A stretch of 64,000 nt of DNA from contig JARJHS010000004.1 in the NCBI GenBank assembly GCA_029269725.1, positions 428,053-492,052 of the forward strand, read 5' to 3'. The DNA is from Pollutibacter soli (GTDB lineage: Bacteria; Bacteroidota; Bacteroidia; Chitinophagales; Chitinophagaceae). Positions 9,776-18,787 of the stretch are shown in pieces. Within the stretch, counting starts at the first letter, position 1. Every line of letters begins with the position of its first letter. The notes beneath the pieces are model-generated. The model did not search any database. It was given only the letters and a program-made list of their open reading frames with translations, and was not told where the DNA came from. A program made the position numbers and the translations under genes.

Positions 9776-11332
9776 ATGCCATTAGCAAAGATTCTCTGGG
9801 TAGATGATGAAATTGAAAGTTTGCAATCCCAAAAACTCTTTCTGGAGAATAAAGGCTATGAGGTTTTCACTTTCACTAACGGTTTTGATGCACTCGATTT
9901 TGTAAAGGATAATCCCGTTGACGTTGTTTTACTGGATGAGACAATGCCTGGCATTACCGGTTTGGAAACGCTTGCAAAAATTAAAGAGATACATCAACAG
10001 CTTCCGGTTGTACTGATAACTAAAAATGAAACTGAGAATCTGATGGATGATGCCATCGGTTCACAGATCAGCGACTACCTGATTAAACCGGTAAATCCCA
10101 ACCAGGTACTGCTCAGTCTGAAAAAGATTATCGATAATAAACGCCTGGTTGCTGAAAAAACCACCAGCGCGTACCAGGAACAATTTCGTAACCTGTTCAT
10201 GGCGCTGAACAGCAACCCCGATTATAATGAATGGATGGAGATCTACCGCAAATTGACTTATTGGGAGTTGGAGATGGAAAAAAGCGATAGTCCCGAAATG
10301 CAGGAAGTGCATCAATCACAGAAGAGCGAAGCCAACACCGAATTTTTCAAATTTATATCCCGCAATTATGCTTCCTGGGTTGATCCGAAATCTGCTGATT
10401 CACCGATCATGAGTCATACCTTATTCAGATTTAAAGTTCTGCCTCATGTTGAAAAAGGAACGCCCACTATCTGGCTGGTGATCGACAACCTCAGGTACGA
10501 TCAATGGAAAGCAATTCAACCTGTATTTGCTGAGTCGTTTCGAATTCATGAAGAATCTACATTTTACAGTATTCTGCCAACAGCTACCCAGTATTGCAGG
10601 AACGCAATGTTCGCAGGTCTGATGCCTGTTGATATTGAAAAAAATTTCCCGGTACAATGGAAAAATGATGAAGAAGAAGGCGGAAAAAATCTTTTTGAGG
10701 AAGATTTTTTCAAGGGACAATTAAAGCGATTAAAGAGAGACGACATTCGATATTCATACAACAAGATCGTCAATAACCAGGATGCACATAAACTGGTGGA
10801 ACAGGCACATAATCTTCTGAATCATGATCTGAGTATTATTGTGTACAATTTTGTAGATATGCTCAGTCATGCGAGAACTGAAATGGAAGTATTGAAAGAA
10901 CTTGCCAGTGACGAAGTCAGTTACAGAAGTCTTACTGCGAGCTGGTTTGTGCATTCTCCTTTGTACCAGGCATTGCGAAAGATCGCCGATAAAAAAATCA
11001 ACCTGATTCTCGCTACTGATCACGGAAGTGTACGTGTAAAGACGCCATACAAAGTAGTAGGAGATAAACAAACAACCACCAACCTCCGGTATAAACACGG
11101 ACGCAATCTGAATTACGAACCAAAGGATGTTCTCGCGTTTAAAGACCCACGCCAGGCTGGGTTGCCTGTGCCTACGGTAAACTCATCTTTCATTTTTGCA
11201 AAAGAAGATGGATTTCTTTGCTATCCGAATAACTACAATTATTACGCGAACTATTACAGAAATACGTTTCAGCACGGTGGAGTTTCGTTGGAAGAAATGA
11301 TTGTGCCGGTGGTGAGAATGACCAATAAGTAA
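9776..11332 (+). CDS. porX: PorX-type response regulator with PglZ phosphatase-like domain (T9SS regulator)
   Basis: A 518-residue protein with an N-terminal receiver domain (about 1-120; KILWVDDEIE acidic pair, phosphoacceptor aspartate in VDVVLLDETMPG, lysine in LIKPVNPNQ) and a C-terminal PglZ/alkaline-phosphatase-like domain (about 205-515; LVIDNLRYDQW, NFVDMLSHART and LATDHGSVRV carry likely metal ligands). This architecture and length match PorX, which with the kinase PorY and a sigma factor controls type IX secretion genes in Porphyromonas and relatives and has phosphodiesterase activity. It appears to be a single-gene unit. The stop codon lies inside the first unit of a 7-nt repeat. 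Confidence 0.85.
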   Translation: MPLAKILWVDDEIESLQSQKLFLENKGYEVFTFTNGFDALDFVKDNPVDVVLLDETMPGITGLETLAKIKEIHQQLPVVLITKNETENLMDDAIGSQISDYLIKPVNPNQVLLSLKKIIDNKRLVAEKTTSAYQEQFRNLFMALNSNPDYNEWMEIYRKLTYWELEMEKSDSPEMQEVHQSQKSEANTEFFKFISRNYASWVDPKSADSPIMSHTLFRFKVLPHVEKGTPTIWLVIDNLRYDQWKAIQPVFAESFRIHEESTFYSILPTATQYCRNAMFAGLMPVDIEKNFPVQWKNDEEEGGKNLFEEDFFKGQLKRLKRDDIRYSYNKIVNNQDAHKLVEQAHNLLNHDLSIIVYNFVDMLSHARTEMEVLKELASDEVSYRSLTASWFVHSPLYQALRKIADKKINLILATDHGSVRVKTPYKVVGDKQTTTNLRYKHGRNLNYEPKDVLAFKDPRQAGLPVPTVNSSFIFAKEDGFLCYPNNYNYYANYYRNTFQHGGVSLEEMIVPVVRMTNK

Positions 11333-11357
11333 GAAGTAAGAAGTGAGAAGTAGGAAG
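11328..11357 (+). repeat. Heptamer tandem repeat on the porX stop codon
   Basis: Four 7-nt units AGTAAGA, AGTAAGA, AGTGAGA, AGTAGGA starting at 11328. The porX stop TAA (11330-11332) is inside the first unit. The remaining 210 bp to the next gene hold no gene or terminator that I can see. Confidence 0.8.
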
Positions 11358-11567
11358 GGAACAGCCAGCTGTTGAAGGTGTTTACTTTGTTTAGAAATGG
11401 ATTAAATGCTTTTTGCAGAAACACAAGAACTCCGAATTAAGATAACTTTCTATTTAAAAAAGGAATTTAGCGTCGGGATACTCCGATGTCTCTTTAAACA
11501 ATGTTGAAAGGACATTGCATCAAACCAAGCCATACAACACTTCTAACCTCTGATTCTCACTTTTTTC

Positions 11568-12125
11568 TCACCAGTCCCACACCACAATTGCCCATTCTTC
11601 ACCGTCAGGAGAAACATAAGTGTGTATCACTGTAAAGCCTACACGGCAATGTGCGCGGATGGAACGTATATTTCGGGTGGCGATCTCCGTTACTGCAAAA
11701 TCATATTTGGTGCAGTAGGAGTTTTTGTAGGTATTGTAACATTGATCAAGGATGCCTTTGCCTCGGTAATCTTTATCGACACAAACCTGGCCAACAACGA
11801 TATAGTTATAAGTGCTGATCAGTTTGTCTTTATATTGCAAATCTTCGAAAGTTCTGAACATCGGGATCAAAACGGGAATATCTTCCTTGGATTCTACAGT
11901 CATCGCAAGGAGATAGGCAATTACTTCATCGCCATCTTTGCATATAATATGTTTTTCGATTGCGTTTAGTTTCCTGAGATCATCGAGACTGTGTTCTACG
12001 GTTACAAATCCCTGTCGCGCTGTTTCCTCTGGACTGAGGTTGCGCTGCAGATTCTTTTTTTGTAATTCTTTGATGCTGATAATATCGGCATCATCTTTAG
12101 CCACAGTAAAACGGAGACTGGGCAT
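11568..12125 (-). CDS. GNAT family N-acetyltransferase
   Basis: A GNAT-fold protein of 185 residues from the ATG at 12125 (MPSLRFTVAKDD). The acetyl-CoA binding motif A is visible as VGQVCVDKDYRGKGILDQCY, and the later strand-helix ATRNIRSIRAHCRVGF is typical. The open frame extends to 12170 (MFMVKIAH...), which would overlap the upstream nitrilase-like gene by 19 bp; the ATG at 12125 is preceded by AAAAAGAAA and leaves a 26-bp gap, so it is preferred. The substrate is unknown. It probably forms a two-gene unit with the upstream gene. Confidence 0.8.
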   Translation of the reverse strand: MPSLRFTVAKDDADIISIKELQKKNLQRNLSPEETARQGFVTVEHSLDDLRKLNAIEKHIICKDGDEVIAYLLAMTVESKEDIPVLIPMFRTFEDLQYKDKLISTYNYIVVGQVCVDKDYRGKGILDQCYNTYKNSYCTKYDFAVTEIATRNIRSIRAHCRVGFTVIHTYVSPDGEEWAIVVWDW

Positions 12126-12151
12126 ATAGATTTCTTTTTGATCCTGGTGGG

Positions 12152-13288
12152 CTATCTTAACCATAAACATACCATGCTTGCTTCTGAAACGTAATTTCCT
12201 GCATATACAGTATGTTGACTAACAGCAGAATATTCGCCATCGTAGCCCTGGTCCCACAGGCGACCCCTTAAATGAACCGCCAAACCAGTTTCGATGCCTG
12301 TCGATTTTACCATTTCCGGCATTGCAAACCTTAACCAGGCATTTTCGTAGCTGATATCCTGAATTCCGGAACTATCCGTTACCTGCGTTCCTTTCAGAGG
12401 ACCTTTCCACAGAAGCTGAGTACCATGATCACCCGAAACCTGCATCGGGGAAAGTACTACTGTAGCGTTTTGTTTTTTTGCTGTCAGAAAGATGTCCCTG
12501 AACCAATTATCGGACCCTAACAGTACGATAGTATTGCCAATAGGCAGATCATATGTTTTCAGATTTTCGATTTTTCCCCCTGTGGTATACTCAACATCTT
12601 CTGCATCGGGATGTATTTCGAATGACAGATGCCTGGCAAGCGAGCCATCAGGATTAAAAATCGCAGTCGTATTGTACAACGGACCTTTGCGCACTTCAAT
12701 TTTATTTCCTTTGACAATCGGGTTTGGAAGAAGGACTGACGATCCTACAATAGTGACTTCATATTTTTTAGCAAGAGAGCTGAATATATCGACATATAAT
12801 CTTGCCACAGTTTTGCCTTTACTTGCAAAAACACTATACCTGATCTTATCAAGCGTCCCATCTGGAGCTGTGAACCAGCTTCGCATATAGGAGAAAAAAT
12901 TGCTGCTCACAAAGGTGGCCATCGCATTGCCTGTGGTAGCGGCAGAATAAACGGATTGTTTTTCGCCTTCAATCACCAGCCATTTTGCTGTGTTTTCCGG
13001 AAAAAGGACAACTGTATTCTTTTTAAGCCAACCCTTTTGCAGCGCAATCTGAAGGTAACCGTCAAGCTTATTGAAGAAATGATCCCGCGAAGAATAATCC
13101 TCGGGAATCATGTAGGGACTGATCCCAACAATATTGCCTTTACCACTGTCATTAAAAAGCGTGTATGTGCTATCAAGAAATAAGCGTGTATTATCTGCAA
13201 TTGATTTCCTTCCTGCATTTGCCCAGGTGAAATAAATAGCCAGTATAATTGCCAATATGATACAGAACCTGCGAAACCCTCGCTGCAT
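12152..13288 (-). CDS. Membrane-anchored nitrilase-fold protein lacking catalytic Lys and Cys
   Basis: A 378-residue protein with one N-terminal membrane segment (about 8-24, FCIILAIILAIYFTWAN) followed by a domain resembling carbon-nitrogen hydrolases. The glutamate motif is present (VVLFPENTAKW). The lysine region, normally YRKxHL after a DPDG turn, reads NPDGSLARHLSFEIHP, and the cysteine region, normally ICYExxFPE, reads VLLGSDNWFRDIF. Thus two of the three catalytic residues seem to be missing. It may be a binding or structural protein rather than an enzyme. It has only one membrane segment, unlike apolipoprotein N-acyltransferase. Assignment to the fold is moderately sure; function is unknown. 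Confidence 0.6.
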   Translation of the reverse strand: MQRGFRRFCIILAIILAIYFTWANAGRKSIADNTRLFLDSTYTLFNDSGKGNIVGISPYMIPEDYSSRDHFFNKLDGYLQIALQKGWLKKNTVVLFPENTAKWLVIEGEKQSVYSAATTGNAMATFVSSNFFSYMRSWFTAPDGTLDKIRYSVFASKGKTVARLYVDIFSSLAKKYEVTIVGSSVLLPNPIVKGNKIEVRKGPLYNTTAIFNPDGSLARHLSFEIHPDAEDVEYTTGGKIENLKTYDLPIGNTIVLLGSDNWFRDIFLTAKKQNATVVLSPMQVSGDHGTQLLWKGPLKGTQVTDSSGIQDISYENAWLRFAMPEMVKSTGIETGLAVHLRGRLWDQGYDGEYSAVSQHTVYAGNYVSEASMVCLWLR

Positions 13289-13504
13289 ATTTGCTATTGC
13301 GATTTAACGATGAAGGTAAGCACATTAATTCTCAGAATTATTTCAGCTGATATCAGAGTGTTGCACCCGATTTGATCATCAATTTTATCCAGCAAACATG
13401 GTGGTAAGTTTTTATTCACAAATCACCGCCTGAATGTGGGCAAGTTTAACATTTACGGGAAGGGGAAGGATAGCTGATTATGTAATTTTGAACAAACCAA
13501 GGAT

Positions 13505-13777
13505 ATGAGTATTCGTTTCAATACGACCACATTGGATAAAATTGAGAAGCTGATTGAGGAAGCTGGTTATATTTTACGTTACGAAAGGGGAACCTTTCAA
13601 AGCGGGTATTGTATTCTTGAATCCAAGAAGGTGGTTGTACTTAATAAATTCCTCCAGACTGAAGGAAGGATCAATACACTGATAGATCTTTTACCAAACC
13701 TGAATTCAATTTTACCAGATCATCTCAGTCCTGAAAGCCGCAAGATGTATTATGAGCTGGTAGGCAAGGCGGCATAA
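13505..13777 (+). CDS. Small conserved-looking hypothetical protein
   Basis: A 90-residue soluble protein, mixed alpha/beta in character, beginning MSIRFNTTTLDKIEKLIEEAGY and ending LVGKAA. ILESKKVVVLNKFL and the preceding RYERGTFQSGYC look like a small beta-hairpin after an N-terminal helix. I do not recognise a named family; proteins of this type occur near MBL hydrolases in Bacteroidota in my recollection. It lies 39 bp upstream of the MBL-fold gene on the same strand, probably in one transcript. No signal peptide or membrane segment. Confidence 0.65.
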   Translation: MSIRFNTTTLDKIEKLIEEAGYILRYERGTFQSGYCILESKKVVVLNKFLQTEGRINTLIDLLPNLNSILPDHLSPESRKMYYELVGKAA

Positions 13778-13816
13778 AAAAATTCATCTTTTAAGCCTGT
13801 TTCTTTATTTTCATTC

Positions 13817-14608
13817 GTGGCCGATTCTTCTTTAAAAATAACATTCCTGGGTTCCGGAACAAGCAGCGGTGTACCGATGATTGCCTGTGGGTGCCGGGTC
13901 TGTACTTCACCCTATTCAAAAGATAAACGACTCCGAAGCAGTGTAATGATAGAGTCTGCAACGACGCGCATTGTTGTAGATACGACTCCCGATTTTCGCT
14001 ATCAGATGTTGCGCACTGAAACGAAAACACTTGACGCCATTATCTACACACATCCGCATAAAGATCATATTGCCGGGCTCGATGATGTCCGTGCGTATAA
14101 TTTCTTTTCCGGCAATCCGATGGATATCTATGCTAACTATCTGACTGAAGAAGCTCTTCGCCGTGATTTTTATTATGCATTCGAGGATAAACGATATCCT
14201 GGCATTCCGGAACTGAACATGCATACCATCACTGACAGTGATTTTATGGTGGGTGATATTCTCGTTCAGCCCATTTCGGTCTGGCATCTGCGTATGCCTG
14301 TGCTTGGCTTTCGCTTCGGAAATTTTGTTTATATCACTGATGCAAATCGCATTGATGAAAATGAGAAAAGCAAAATCAGGGGAGCAGAAGTGATTGTGTT
14401 AAATGCGCTACGAAAAGAAAAACATATTTCACATTTCAATCTTGAAGAAGCGGTTGCTTTGGTTCAGGAACTGGAAATACCAACTGCGTGGTTTACTCAT
14501 ATCAGCCACCAGATGGGGCTTCACAGCGAAGTCAATGAGACACTTCCAAAAGGAATTGCACTCGCTCACGACGGTCTTCAATTCGACGTGAAAAATCCTT
14601 CCGTTTAA
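13817..14608 (+). CDS. MBL-fold metallohydrolase (PhnP-like)
   Basis: A 263-residue metallo-beta-lactamase-fold protein. ITFLGSGTSSGVPMIACGC at the start resembles PhnP-type phosphodiesterases, with a CGCRVC cysteine cluster that in PhnP-like proteins binds an extra zinc. The metal motif THPHKDHIAGLDDVR (HxHxDH), VWHLRMPVLGF and YITDANRI supply further ligands, and WFTHISHQMG the last histidine. The start is GTG at 13817; no better ATG lies upstream in frame. It is likely a cyclic phosphodiesterase or similar phosphoester hydrolase; substrate unknown. No phosphonate genes are nearby. Confidence 0.85.
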   Translation: MADSSLKITFLGSGTSSGVPMIACGCRVCTSPYSKDKRLRSSVMIESATTRIVVDTTPDFRYQMLRTETKTLDAIIYTHPHKDHIAGLDDVRAYNFFSGNPMDIYANYLTEEALRRDFYYAFEDKRYPGIPELNMHTITDSDFMVGDILVQPISVWHLRMPVLGFRFGNFVYITDANRIDENEKSKIRGAEVIVLNALRKEKHISHFNLEEAVALVQELEIPTAWFTHISHQMGLHSEVNETLPKGIALAHDGLQFDVKNPSV

Positions 14609-14665
14609 TGATGAATTTCACATGGAATCCGCTTTCCCGGAACTTAGTTTTGGAAAAACAGATGT

Positions 14666-15625
14666 ATGTGGAAAAAGAAGATCCTGCCTTATTTTCAATA
14701 CACAAAAAAAGAAAGAGCCGGAATATTGGTATTGCTGGGGATAGTACTTCTATTATGGGTTATTCCGGTCTATCTGTCTGATAATAGTTCTCCAATTTCA
14801 AAAGCCGAGTTAATCATTATTAAAGATTCTATCGAAGTAGATCGGGAATCGGTTTCTTCAAACAGCCATCAGGTATCAGCAGAAATTGAACGTGCTTTTC
14901 AGCCAAATTCATCGGAAGAAAAAAAAGAACTGAAACTTTTTGCTTTTGACCCGAACCATACCAGCAGGGGAGACTGGCAACGTCTGGGGCTAACCGAAAA
15001 AACTATTTCAGTGATTCAACACTATCTCGGTAAGGGAGGTCGCTTCAGAACACCGGATGATCTGCAAAAAATCTATTCAATTAAGCGGTCTGATTTCCTG
15101 CGGCTGAGACCCTTTATCAGGATAAATAATTTCCAAAGCGAACCGAAATTCAATTCCGCATATTCAAACAGGAAAGACAACGGCAATCCTTCTTTATACC
15201 ACACTACATATAAAAAGGAAATGCCGGACAAGCTTGACGTAAATCTTGCAGACCAGGCGACCTGGGAAAAACTAAATGGTATCGGAGAAAAGCTGGCAGC
15301 AAGAATAGTTTTGTTTCGTGAAAAATTAGGTGGATTTCATTCAATTGAGCAAGTCGGTGAGACTTTTGGAATTTCACCGGAACTTTTTGCAAACCTGAAA
15401 ACCAGGTTAACAATTTCCGAAAATTTTAGAGTCGATAAAATCAACCTCAATTCCGCCACACAAGATGAATTGGGACGACATCCATATATCGGCCGGAAAC
15501 TTGCCGCGCTTATTATCGCCTTCAGGGTGGAGCATGGTGCCTATGAAAATAACCTGGAATTACAGCGTATTCCATTGATCACCAAGGATGTTTATGTGAA
15601 GATTGAGCCTTATTTAGCCAACTGA
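14666..15625 (+). CDS. Helix-hairpin-helix (ComEA-like) membrane-anchored protein
   Basis: A 319-residue protein with a membrane segment near the N-terminus (AGILVLLGIVLLLWVIPVYL, about 19-38) and three helix-hairpin-helix regions, at about 100-155 (RLGLTEKTISVIQHYLGKGG), 190-245 (LNGIGEKLAARIVLFREKLG) and 255-315 (HPYIGRKLAALIIAFRVEHG). HhH motifs of this kind bind DNA without sequence specificity, as in the competence protein ComEA. Anchoring with the DNA-binding part outside the cytoplasm fits a role in DNA uptake, but no other competence gene is near, so this is inference. Confidence 0.8.
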   Translation: MWKKKILPYFQYTKKERAGILVLLGIVLLLWVIPVYLSDNSSPISKAELIIIKDSIEVDRESVSSNSHQVSAEIERAFQPNSSEEKKELKLFAFDPNHTSRGDWQRLGLTEKTISVIQHYLGKGGRFRTPDDLQKIYSIKRSDFLRLRPFIRINNFQSEPKFNSAYSNRKDNGNPSLYHTTYKKEMPDKLDVNLADQATWEKLNGIGEKLAARIVLFREKLGGFHSIEQVGETFGISPELFANLKTRLTISENFRVDKINLNSATQDELGRHPYIGRKLAALIIAFRVEHGAYENNLELQRIPLITKDVYVKIEPYLAN

Positions 15626-15726
15626 ATGACATCGGTTTGCCGGAATCGGGCTGGGAAAAATATTTACAATCTGGCTAACAGCTGTTAGTTTTTATCAAAA
15701 TTTTGTATCTTGATTTCTTTTCTAAT

Positions 15727-16869
15727 ATGAATTTTCAATACGAAGAAATCACCACACAGGTAGAGCTGACCGCAAGAGAATTTGCTCAAAAACATATTCG
15801 TCCCCACGTAATGGCATGGGATGAAGACCAGATATTTCCGGCAGAAGTATTTAAAGAAATGGGAAAGCTGGGTTTGATGGGCGTATTAATTCCCGAAGAA
15901 TATGGCGGATCAGGCCTCGGTTATTTTGAATATATCGCTGTGATTAAGGAGATCGCAAAAGTTTGCGGTTCCGTTGGTCTTAGCCTCGCTGCACATAATT
16001 CTTTGTGCAGTGGTCATATCAATCTTTTTGGAAGCGAGGAACAAAAAAGAAAATACCTGCCAGATCTGGCCAGCGGTGTGCATCTGGGTGCATGGGGTCT
16101 GACAGAACCAAACACCGGAAGTGATGCTGCCAACATGAAAACTACGGCAGTGCGAGATGGTGATGACTGGGTTTTAAATGGAACTAAATGCTGGATCACT
16201 CATGGTATTAGCGGAGATGTTGCAGTGGTGATTGCAAGAACAGGTGAACCAAGAACAAGTGGTAACAGCACAGCATTTATCGTAGAACGCGGTAGGAATG
16301 GATTCAGCGGTGGAAAAAAAGAAAACAAATTGGGTATGCGTGCCAGTGAAACTGCAGAAATGATTTTTGACAACTGCAGAATTCCTGATGCAAACAGACT
16401 CGGAAATATCGGAGACGGCTTCAGGCAATCTTTGAAAGTGCTGGACGGAGGCAGAATTTCAATTGCCGCGCTGAGTCTTGGTATTGCGCAGGGTGCTTAC
16501 GAGGCGTCTTTGAAATATGCAAAAGAGCGATACCAGTTCGATCAGCCAATTGCCAGTTTCCAGGGAATATCTTTTAAACTCGCTGATATGGCCACAGAAA
16601 TTGCCGCAGCTGAATTGCTGACGATGCAGGCTGCAGACAAAAAAATGAAAGGTCTTCCGATGACACGGGATGCTGCGATGGCTAAATATTACGCAAGTGA
16701 AGTTGCAGTTAAAGTGGCAAATGATGCGGTTCAGATTTTTGGCGGTTATGGGTACACGAAAGACTTTCCGGTGGAGAAATTCTATCGTGACAGCAAACTC
16801 TGTACGATCGGAGAGGGGACTTCAGAAATTCAAAAAATTGTAATTGCCCGCGAGGTTATAAATAATTAA
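15727..16869 (+). CDS. Acyl-CoA dehydrogenase
   Basis: A 380-residue flavoprotein of the acyl-CoA dehydrogenase family, oxidising acyl-CoA to enoyl-CoA with electron-transfer flavoprotein as acceptor. [17 protein letters not shown] and KCWITHG are the family signature, and the C-terminal [17 protein letters not shown] with the catalytic glutamate in [14 protein letters not shown] is complete. The ATG at 15727 ([11 protein letters not shown]) is preferred over the TTG at 15703. It is followed by heptamer-like repeats and a strong terminator, so the transcript probably ends here. Chain-length preference (short/branched chain likely) is uncertain. Confidence 0.9.
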   Translation: MNFQYEEITTQVELTAREFAQKHIRPHVMAWDEDQIFPAEVFKEMGKLGLMGVLIPEEYGGSGLGYFEYIAVIKEIAKVCGSVGLSLAAHNSLCSGHINLFGSEEQKRKYLPDLASGVHLGAWGLTEPNTGSDAANMKTTAVRDGDDWVLNGTKCWITHGISGDVAVVIARTGEPRTSGNSTAFIVERGRNGFSGGKKENKLGMRASETAEMIFDNCRIPDANRLGNIGDGFRQSLKVLDGGRISIAALSLGIAQGAYEASLKYAKERYQFDQPIASFQGISFKLADMATEIAAAELLTMQAADKKMKGLPMTRDAAMAKYYASEVAVKVANDAVQIFGGYGYTKDFPVEKFYRDSKLCTIGEGTSEIQKIVIAREVINN

Positions 16870-16875
16870 TAACGG

Positions 16876-16904
16876 GTGGTTTTGGTTATAGTTGGAGTTG
16901 GTTT
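16876..16904 (+). repeat. Degenerate ~7-nt GT-rich repeat behind the acyl-CoA dehydrogenase gene
   Basis: GTGGTTT, TGGTTAT, AGTTGGA, GTTGGTT is a loose 7-nt periodicity starting a few bases after the stop codon and ending at the terminator stem. Confidence 0.45.
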
Positions 16905-16933
16905 AGCCAGGTTTCAGACCTGGCTTTTTTTTT
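16905..16933 (+). terminator. Intrinsic terminator of the acyl-CoA dehydrogenase transcript
   Basis: Perfect stem AGCCAGGT / ACCTGGCT (16905-16912, 16918-16925) with loop TTCAG, followed by a run of T to 16933. Confidence 0.9.
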
Positions 16934-17156
16934 AAGCAGGAAGTGCGAATGGTAAAGGCCTAAGTAAAGTAAGGAGACAGGAATAAGCCGGCAGTAGATC
17001 TAGCGACAAGCAAAGGGTCGATGCTTTTTCTTCATCTTCTTCCCATCAACCATTTTAAGATTGTGAAGGCGAGAAGTTACTGATTTATGATGCCTGCTCC
17101 TACTTAACGCTTAATACATACTTCTACTGAATGTCGTCTGCTGACTACCGTCTATA

Positions 17157-17333
17157 TTACGGCATAAAATCATCCTCTTCCTTCGGACTGTATTTGTCGA
17201 AAACTTTATCTATTGCGCCCGCAAATACTGGAAACTTTTGTTTCGCATAGTCTTTGATGATCGTAATGGATTGGAGCGCCTGCTTTTCTGTGATTCCTGC
17301 TTCAGTGGTGAGTTTATCGATCAGTTCTTTCAT
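17157..17333 (-). CDS. Small 58-residue hypothetical protein
   Basis: An ATG at 17333 opens a 58-residue frame ending in TAA at 17157-17159. The protein begins MKELIDKLTTEAGITEKQA and ends SPKEEDDFMP; it is helical, with a helix-turn pattern (LTTEAGITEKQALQSITIIKDYAKQK) and an acidic tail. The codon use looks like the neighbours and the upstream CTGGTT gives little ribosome-binding signal. I cannot name a family; the repeat of EAGIT-EKQA followed by FPVFAGAIDKVF recalls small DUF2267-like helical proteins, a weak comparison. It stands alone between the acyl-CoA dehydrogenase gene and clpX; the 223 bp before it (16934-17156) show no other gene. Confidence 0.6.
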   Translation of the reverse strand: MKELIDKLTTEAGITEKQALQSITIIKDYAKQKFPVFAGAIDKVFDKYSPKEEDDFMP

Positions 17334-17403
17334 AACCAGGAAAAAATCAGTAAAGAAATGTGATAAGATCGGTGTGGAAAAGCTACAGACTCAGGTCCTC
17401 CCT

Positions 17404-17431
17404 TATTACTGCTTACTTCTTACTTTCTCAA
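17404..17431 (-). repeat. Heptamer tandem repeat at the clpX stop codon
   Basis: Read on the minus strand from 17431: TTGAGAA, AGTAAGA, AGTAAGC, AGTAATA. The clpX stop TGA (17430-17428) lies in the first unit. Confidence 0.75.
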
Positions 17432-18657
17432 GCCACTTTCAGCAGACTCATTCTCGATTTATCAAACTTGTGCTGAGTGTATTCCAGGGTTAGATGGAAT
17501 TTTTTCTGATTACTTGATGGCATTTCAAACATCGCATCAGTCAGAATGTTTTCACATATGGATCTGAGCCCACGCGCGCCAAGTTTGTATTCTACGGCTT
17601 TAGCTACCATGAAATCAAGAACATTGTCGTCAACAATTAATTCAATGCCTTCCAGTTCAAATAATTTTTTGTACTGGCGCATGAGGGAATTCTTAGGTTC
17701 TGTGAGAATAGCGCGAAGTGTTACTGCATCAAGAGGATTGAGATAAGTAACTACCGGTAACCTTCCAAGCAATTCGGGAATAAGACCAAAGCCTTTCAGA
17801 TCCTGTGCATTTACATACTGGAGAAGATTTTTCTTCATATGCTCCTGCACCTCTTTGTTTACATTGAATCCGATGGAATTTGTATTTACACGACGGGCAA
17901 TCAGCTTATCAATTCCGTCAAATGCTCCACCGCAAACAAAGAGAATATTCTGTGTATTGATCTTGATCAGTTTCTGTTCAGGATGTTTTCTGCCTCCCTG
18001 CGGGGGAACGAGAACTTCTGTTCCTTCCAGCAATTTCAGCAAACCCTGCTGCACACCTTCCCCACTAACATCACGGGTGATGGATGGATTATCGCCTTTG
18101 CGTGCGATCTTATCCAACTCATCAATATATACTATACCTTTTTCGGCTGCAGCAACATCATAGTTGCAGACCTGCAGAAGTCGGGTAAGAATGCTCTCCA
18201 CATCTTCACCTACATAACCAGCTTCAGTAAAAACGGTAGCATCAACAATCGCAAATGGAACGTTCAATAAACGTGCAATTGTTTTTGCAAGAAGGGTTTT
18301 GCCCGTACCGGTTTCACCCACCATGATAATATTGCTTTTTTCAATCTCGATATCAGACTCAGATGTTTTATGCTGAAGTCTTTTATAATGATTGTAAACG
18401 GCAACGGCGAGGACTTTCTTTGCGTCGTCCTGGCCGATCACATATTCGTCAAGAAACTTTTTTATTTCGATCGGCTTCTTAACCGATAGTTTAAAATTGG
18501 GATTGTGATCCGGCTTGATATGCAATTCCTGATCTATAATTTCTCTTGCATGTTCAACACAATTCTCACAAATATGCCCCTCCTGGCCCGCAATCAGAAT
18601 TTTTACTTCGTCGCGACTCCGGCCACAGAATGAACAATGAAGAGAAGATTTCGCCAT
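17428..18657 (-). CDS. clpX: ClpXP protease ATP-dependent unfoldase subunit ClpX
   Basis: A 409-residue AAA+ unfoldase that feeds proteins into ClpP. The N-terminal zinc-binding domain has cysteines at 8, 11, 30 and 33. Walker A is GETGTGKT (about 118-125), the pore loop GYVG follows, Walker B is [12 protein letters not shown], and the IGF tripeptide that docks to ClpP is in NSIGFNVN. Sensor and arginine regions ([22 protein letters not shown]) are present. It lies downstream of two clpP genes on the same strand, separated by 130 bp with a hairpin, so its expression may partly be set independently. Confidence 0.97.
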   Translation of the reverse strand: MAKSSLHCSFCGRSRDEVKILIAGQEGHICENCVEHAREIIDQELHIKPDHNPNFKLSVKKPIEIKKFLDEYVIGQDDAKKVLAVAVYNHYKRLQHKTSESDIEIEKSNIIMVGETGTGKTLLAKTIARLLNVPFAIVDATVFTEAGYVGEDVESILTRLLQVCNYDVAAAEKGIVYIDELDKIARKGDNPSITRDVSGEGVQQGLLKLLEGTEVLVPPQGGRKHPEQKLIKINTQNILFVCGGAFDGIDKLIARRVNTNSIGFNVNKEVQEHMKKNLLQYVNAQDLKGFGLIPELLGRLPVVTYLNPLDAVTLRAILTEPKNSLMRQYKKLFELEGIELIVDDNVLDFMVAKAVEYKLGARGLRSICENILTDAMFEMPSSNQKKFHLTLEYTQHKFDKSRMSLLKVA

Positions 18658-18751
18658 AGTATCAAGTTTCGAGAGAACAAAGCTAAAATAAAAAGGGCAT
18701 TGACTACTGTCTTTTAACTCCAGCAGTCAGGTAAATATCCCCAAAAGGGCA

Positions 18752-18772
18752 GCAGCCTCTGTAAAAGGCTGC
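18752..18772 (-). terminator. Hairpin between clpP and clpX
   Basis: Stem GCAGCCT / AGGCTGC (18752-18758, 18766-18772) just below the clpP stop, with only short T runs on either strand. It may be a weak terminator or an attenuating/processing hairpin; not decisive. Confidence 0.5.
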
Positions 18773-18787
18773 TTTTAAAGCATTTAT

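Noticed and set aside
15130..15450. Small minus-strand frame opposite the HhH protein
   Set aside because: It lies fully inside a gene with three clear HhH motifs and lacks its own features.
17254..17493. Plus-strand frame of 79 residues near the clpX end
   Set aside because: It overlaps the small minus gene and the clpX 3' end and its residues show no family signature.
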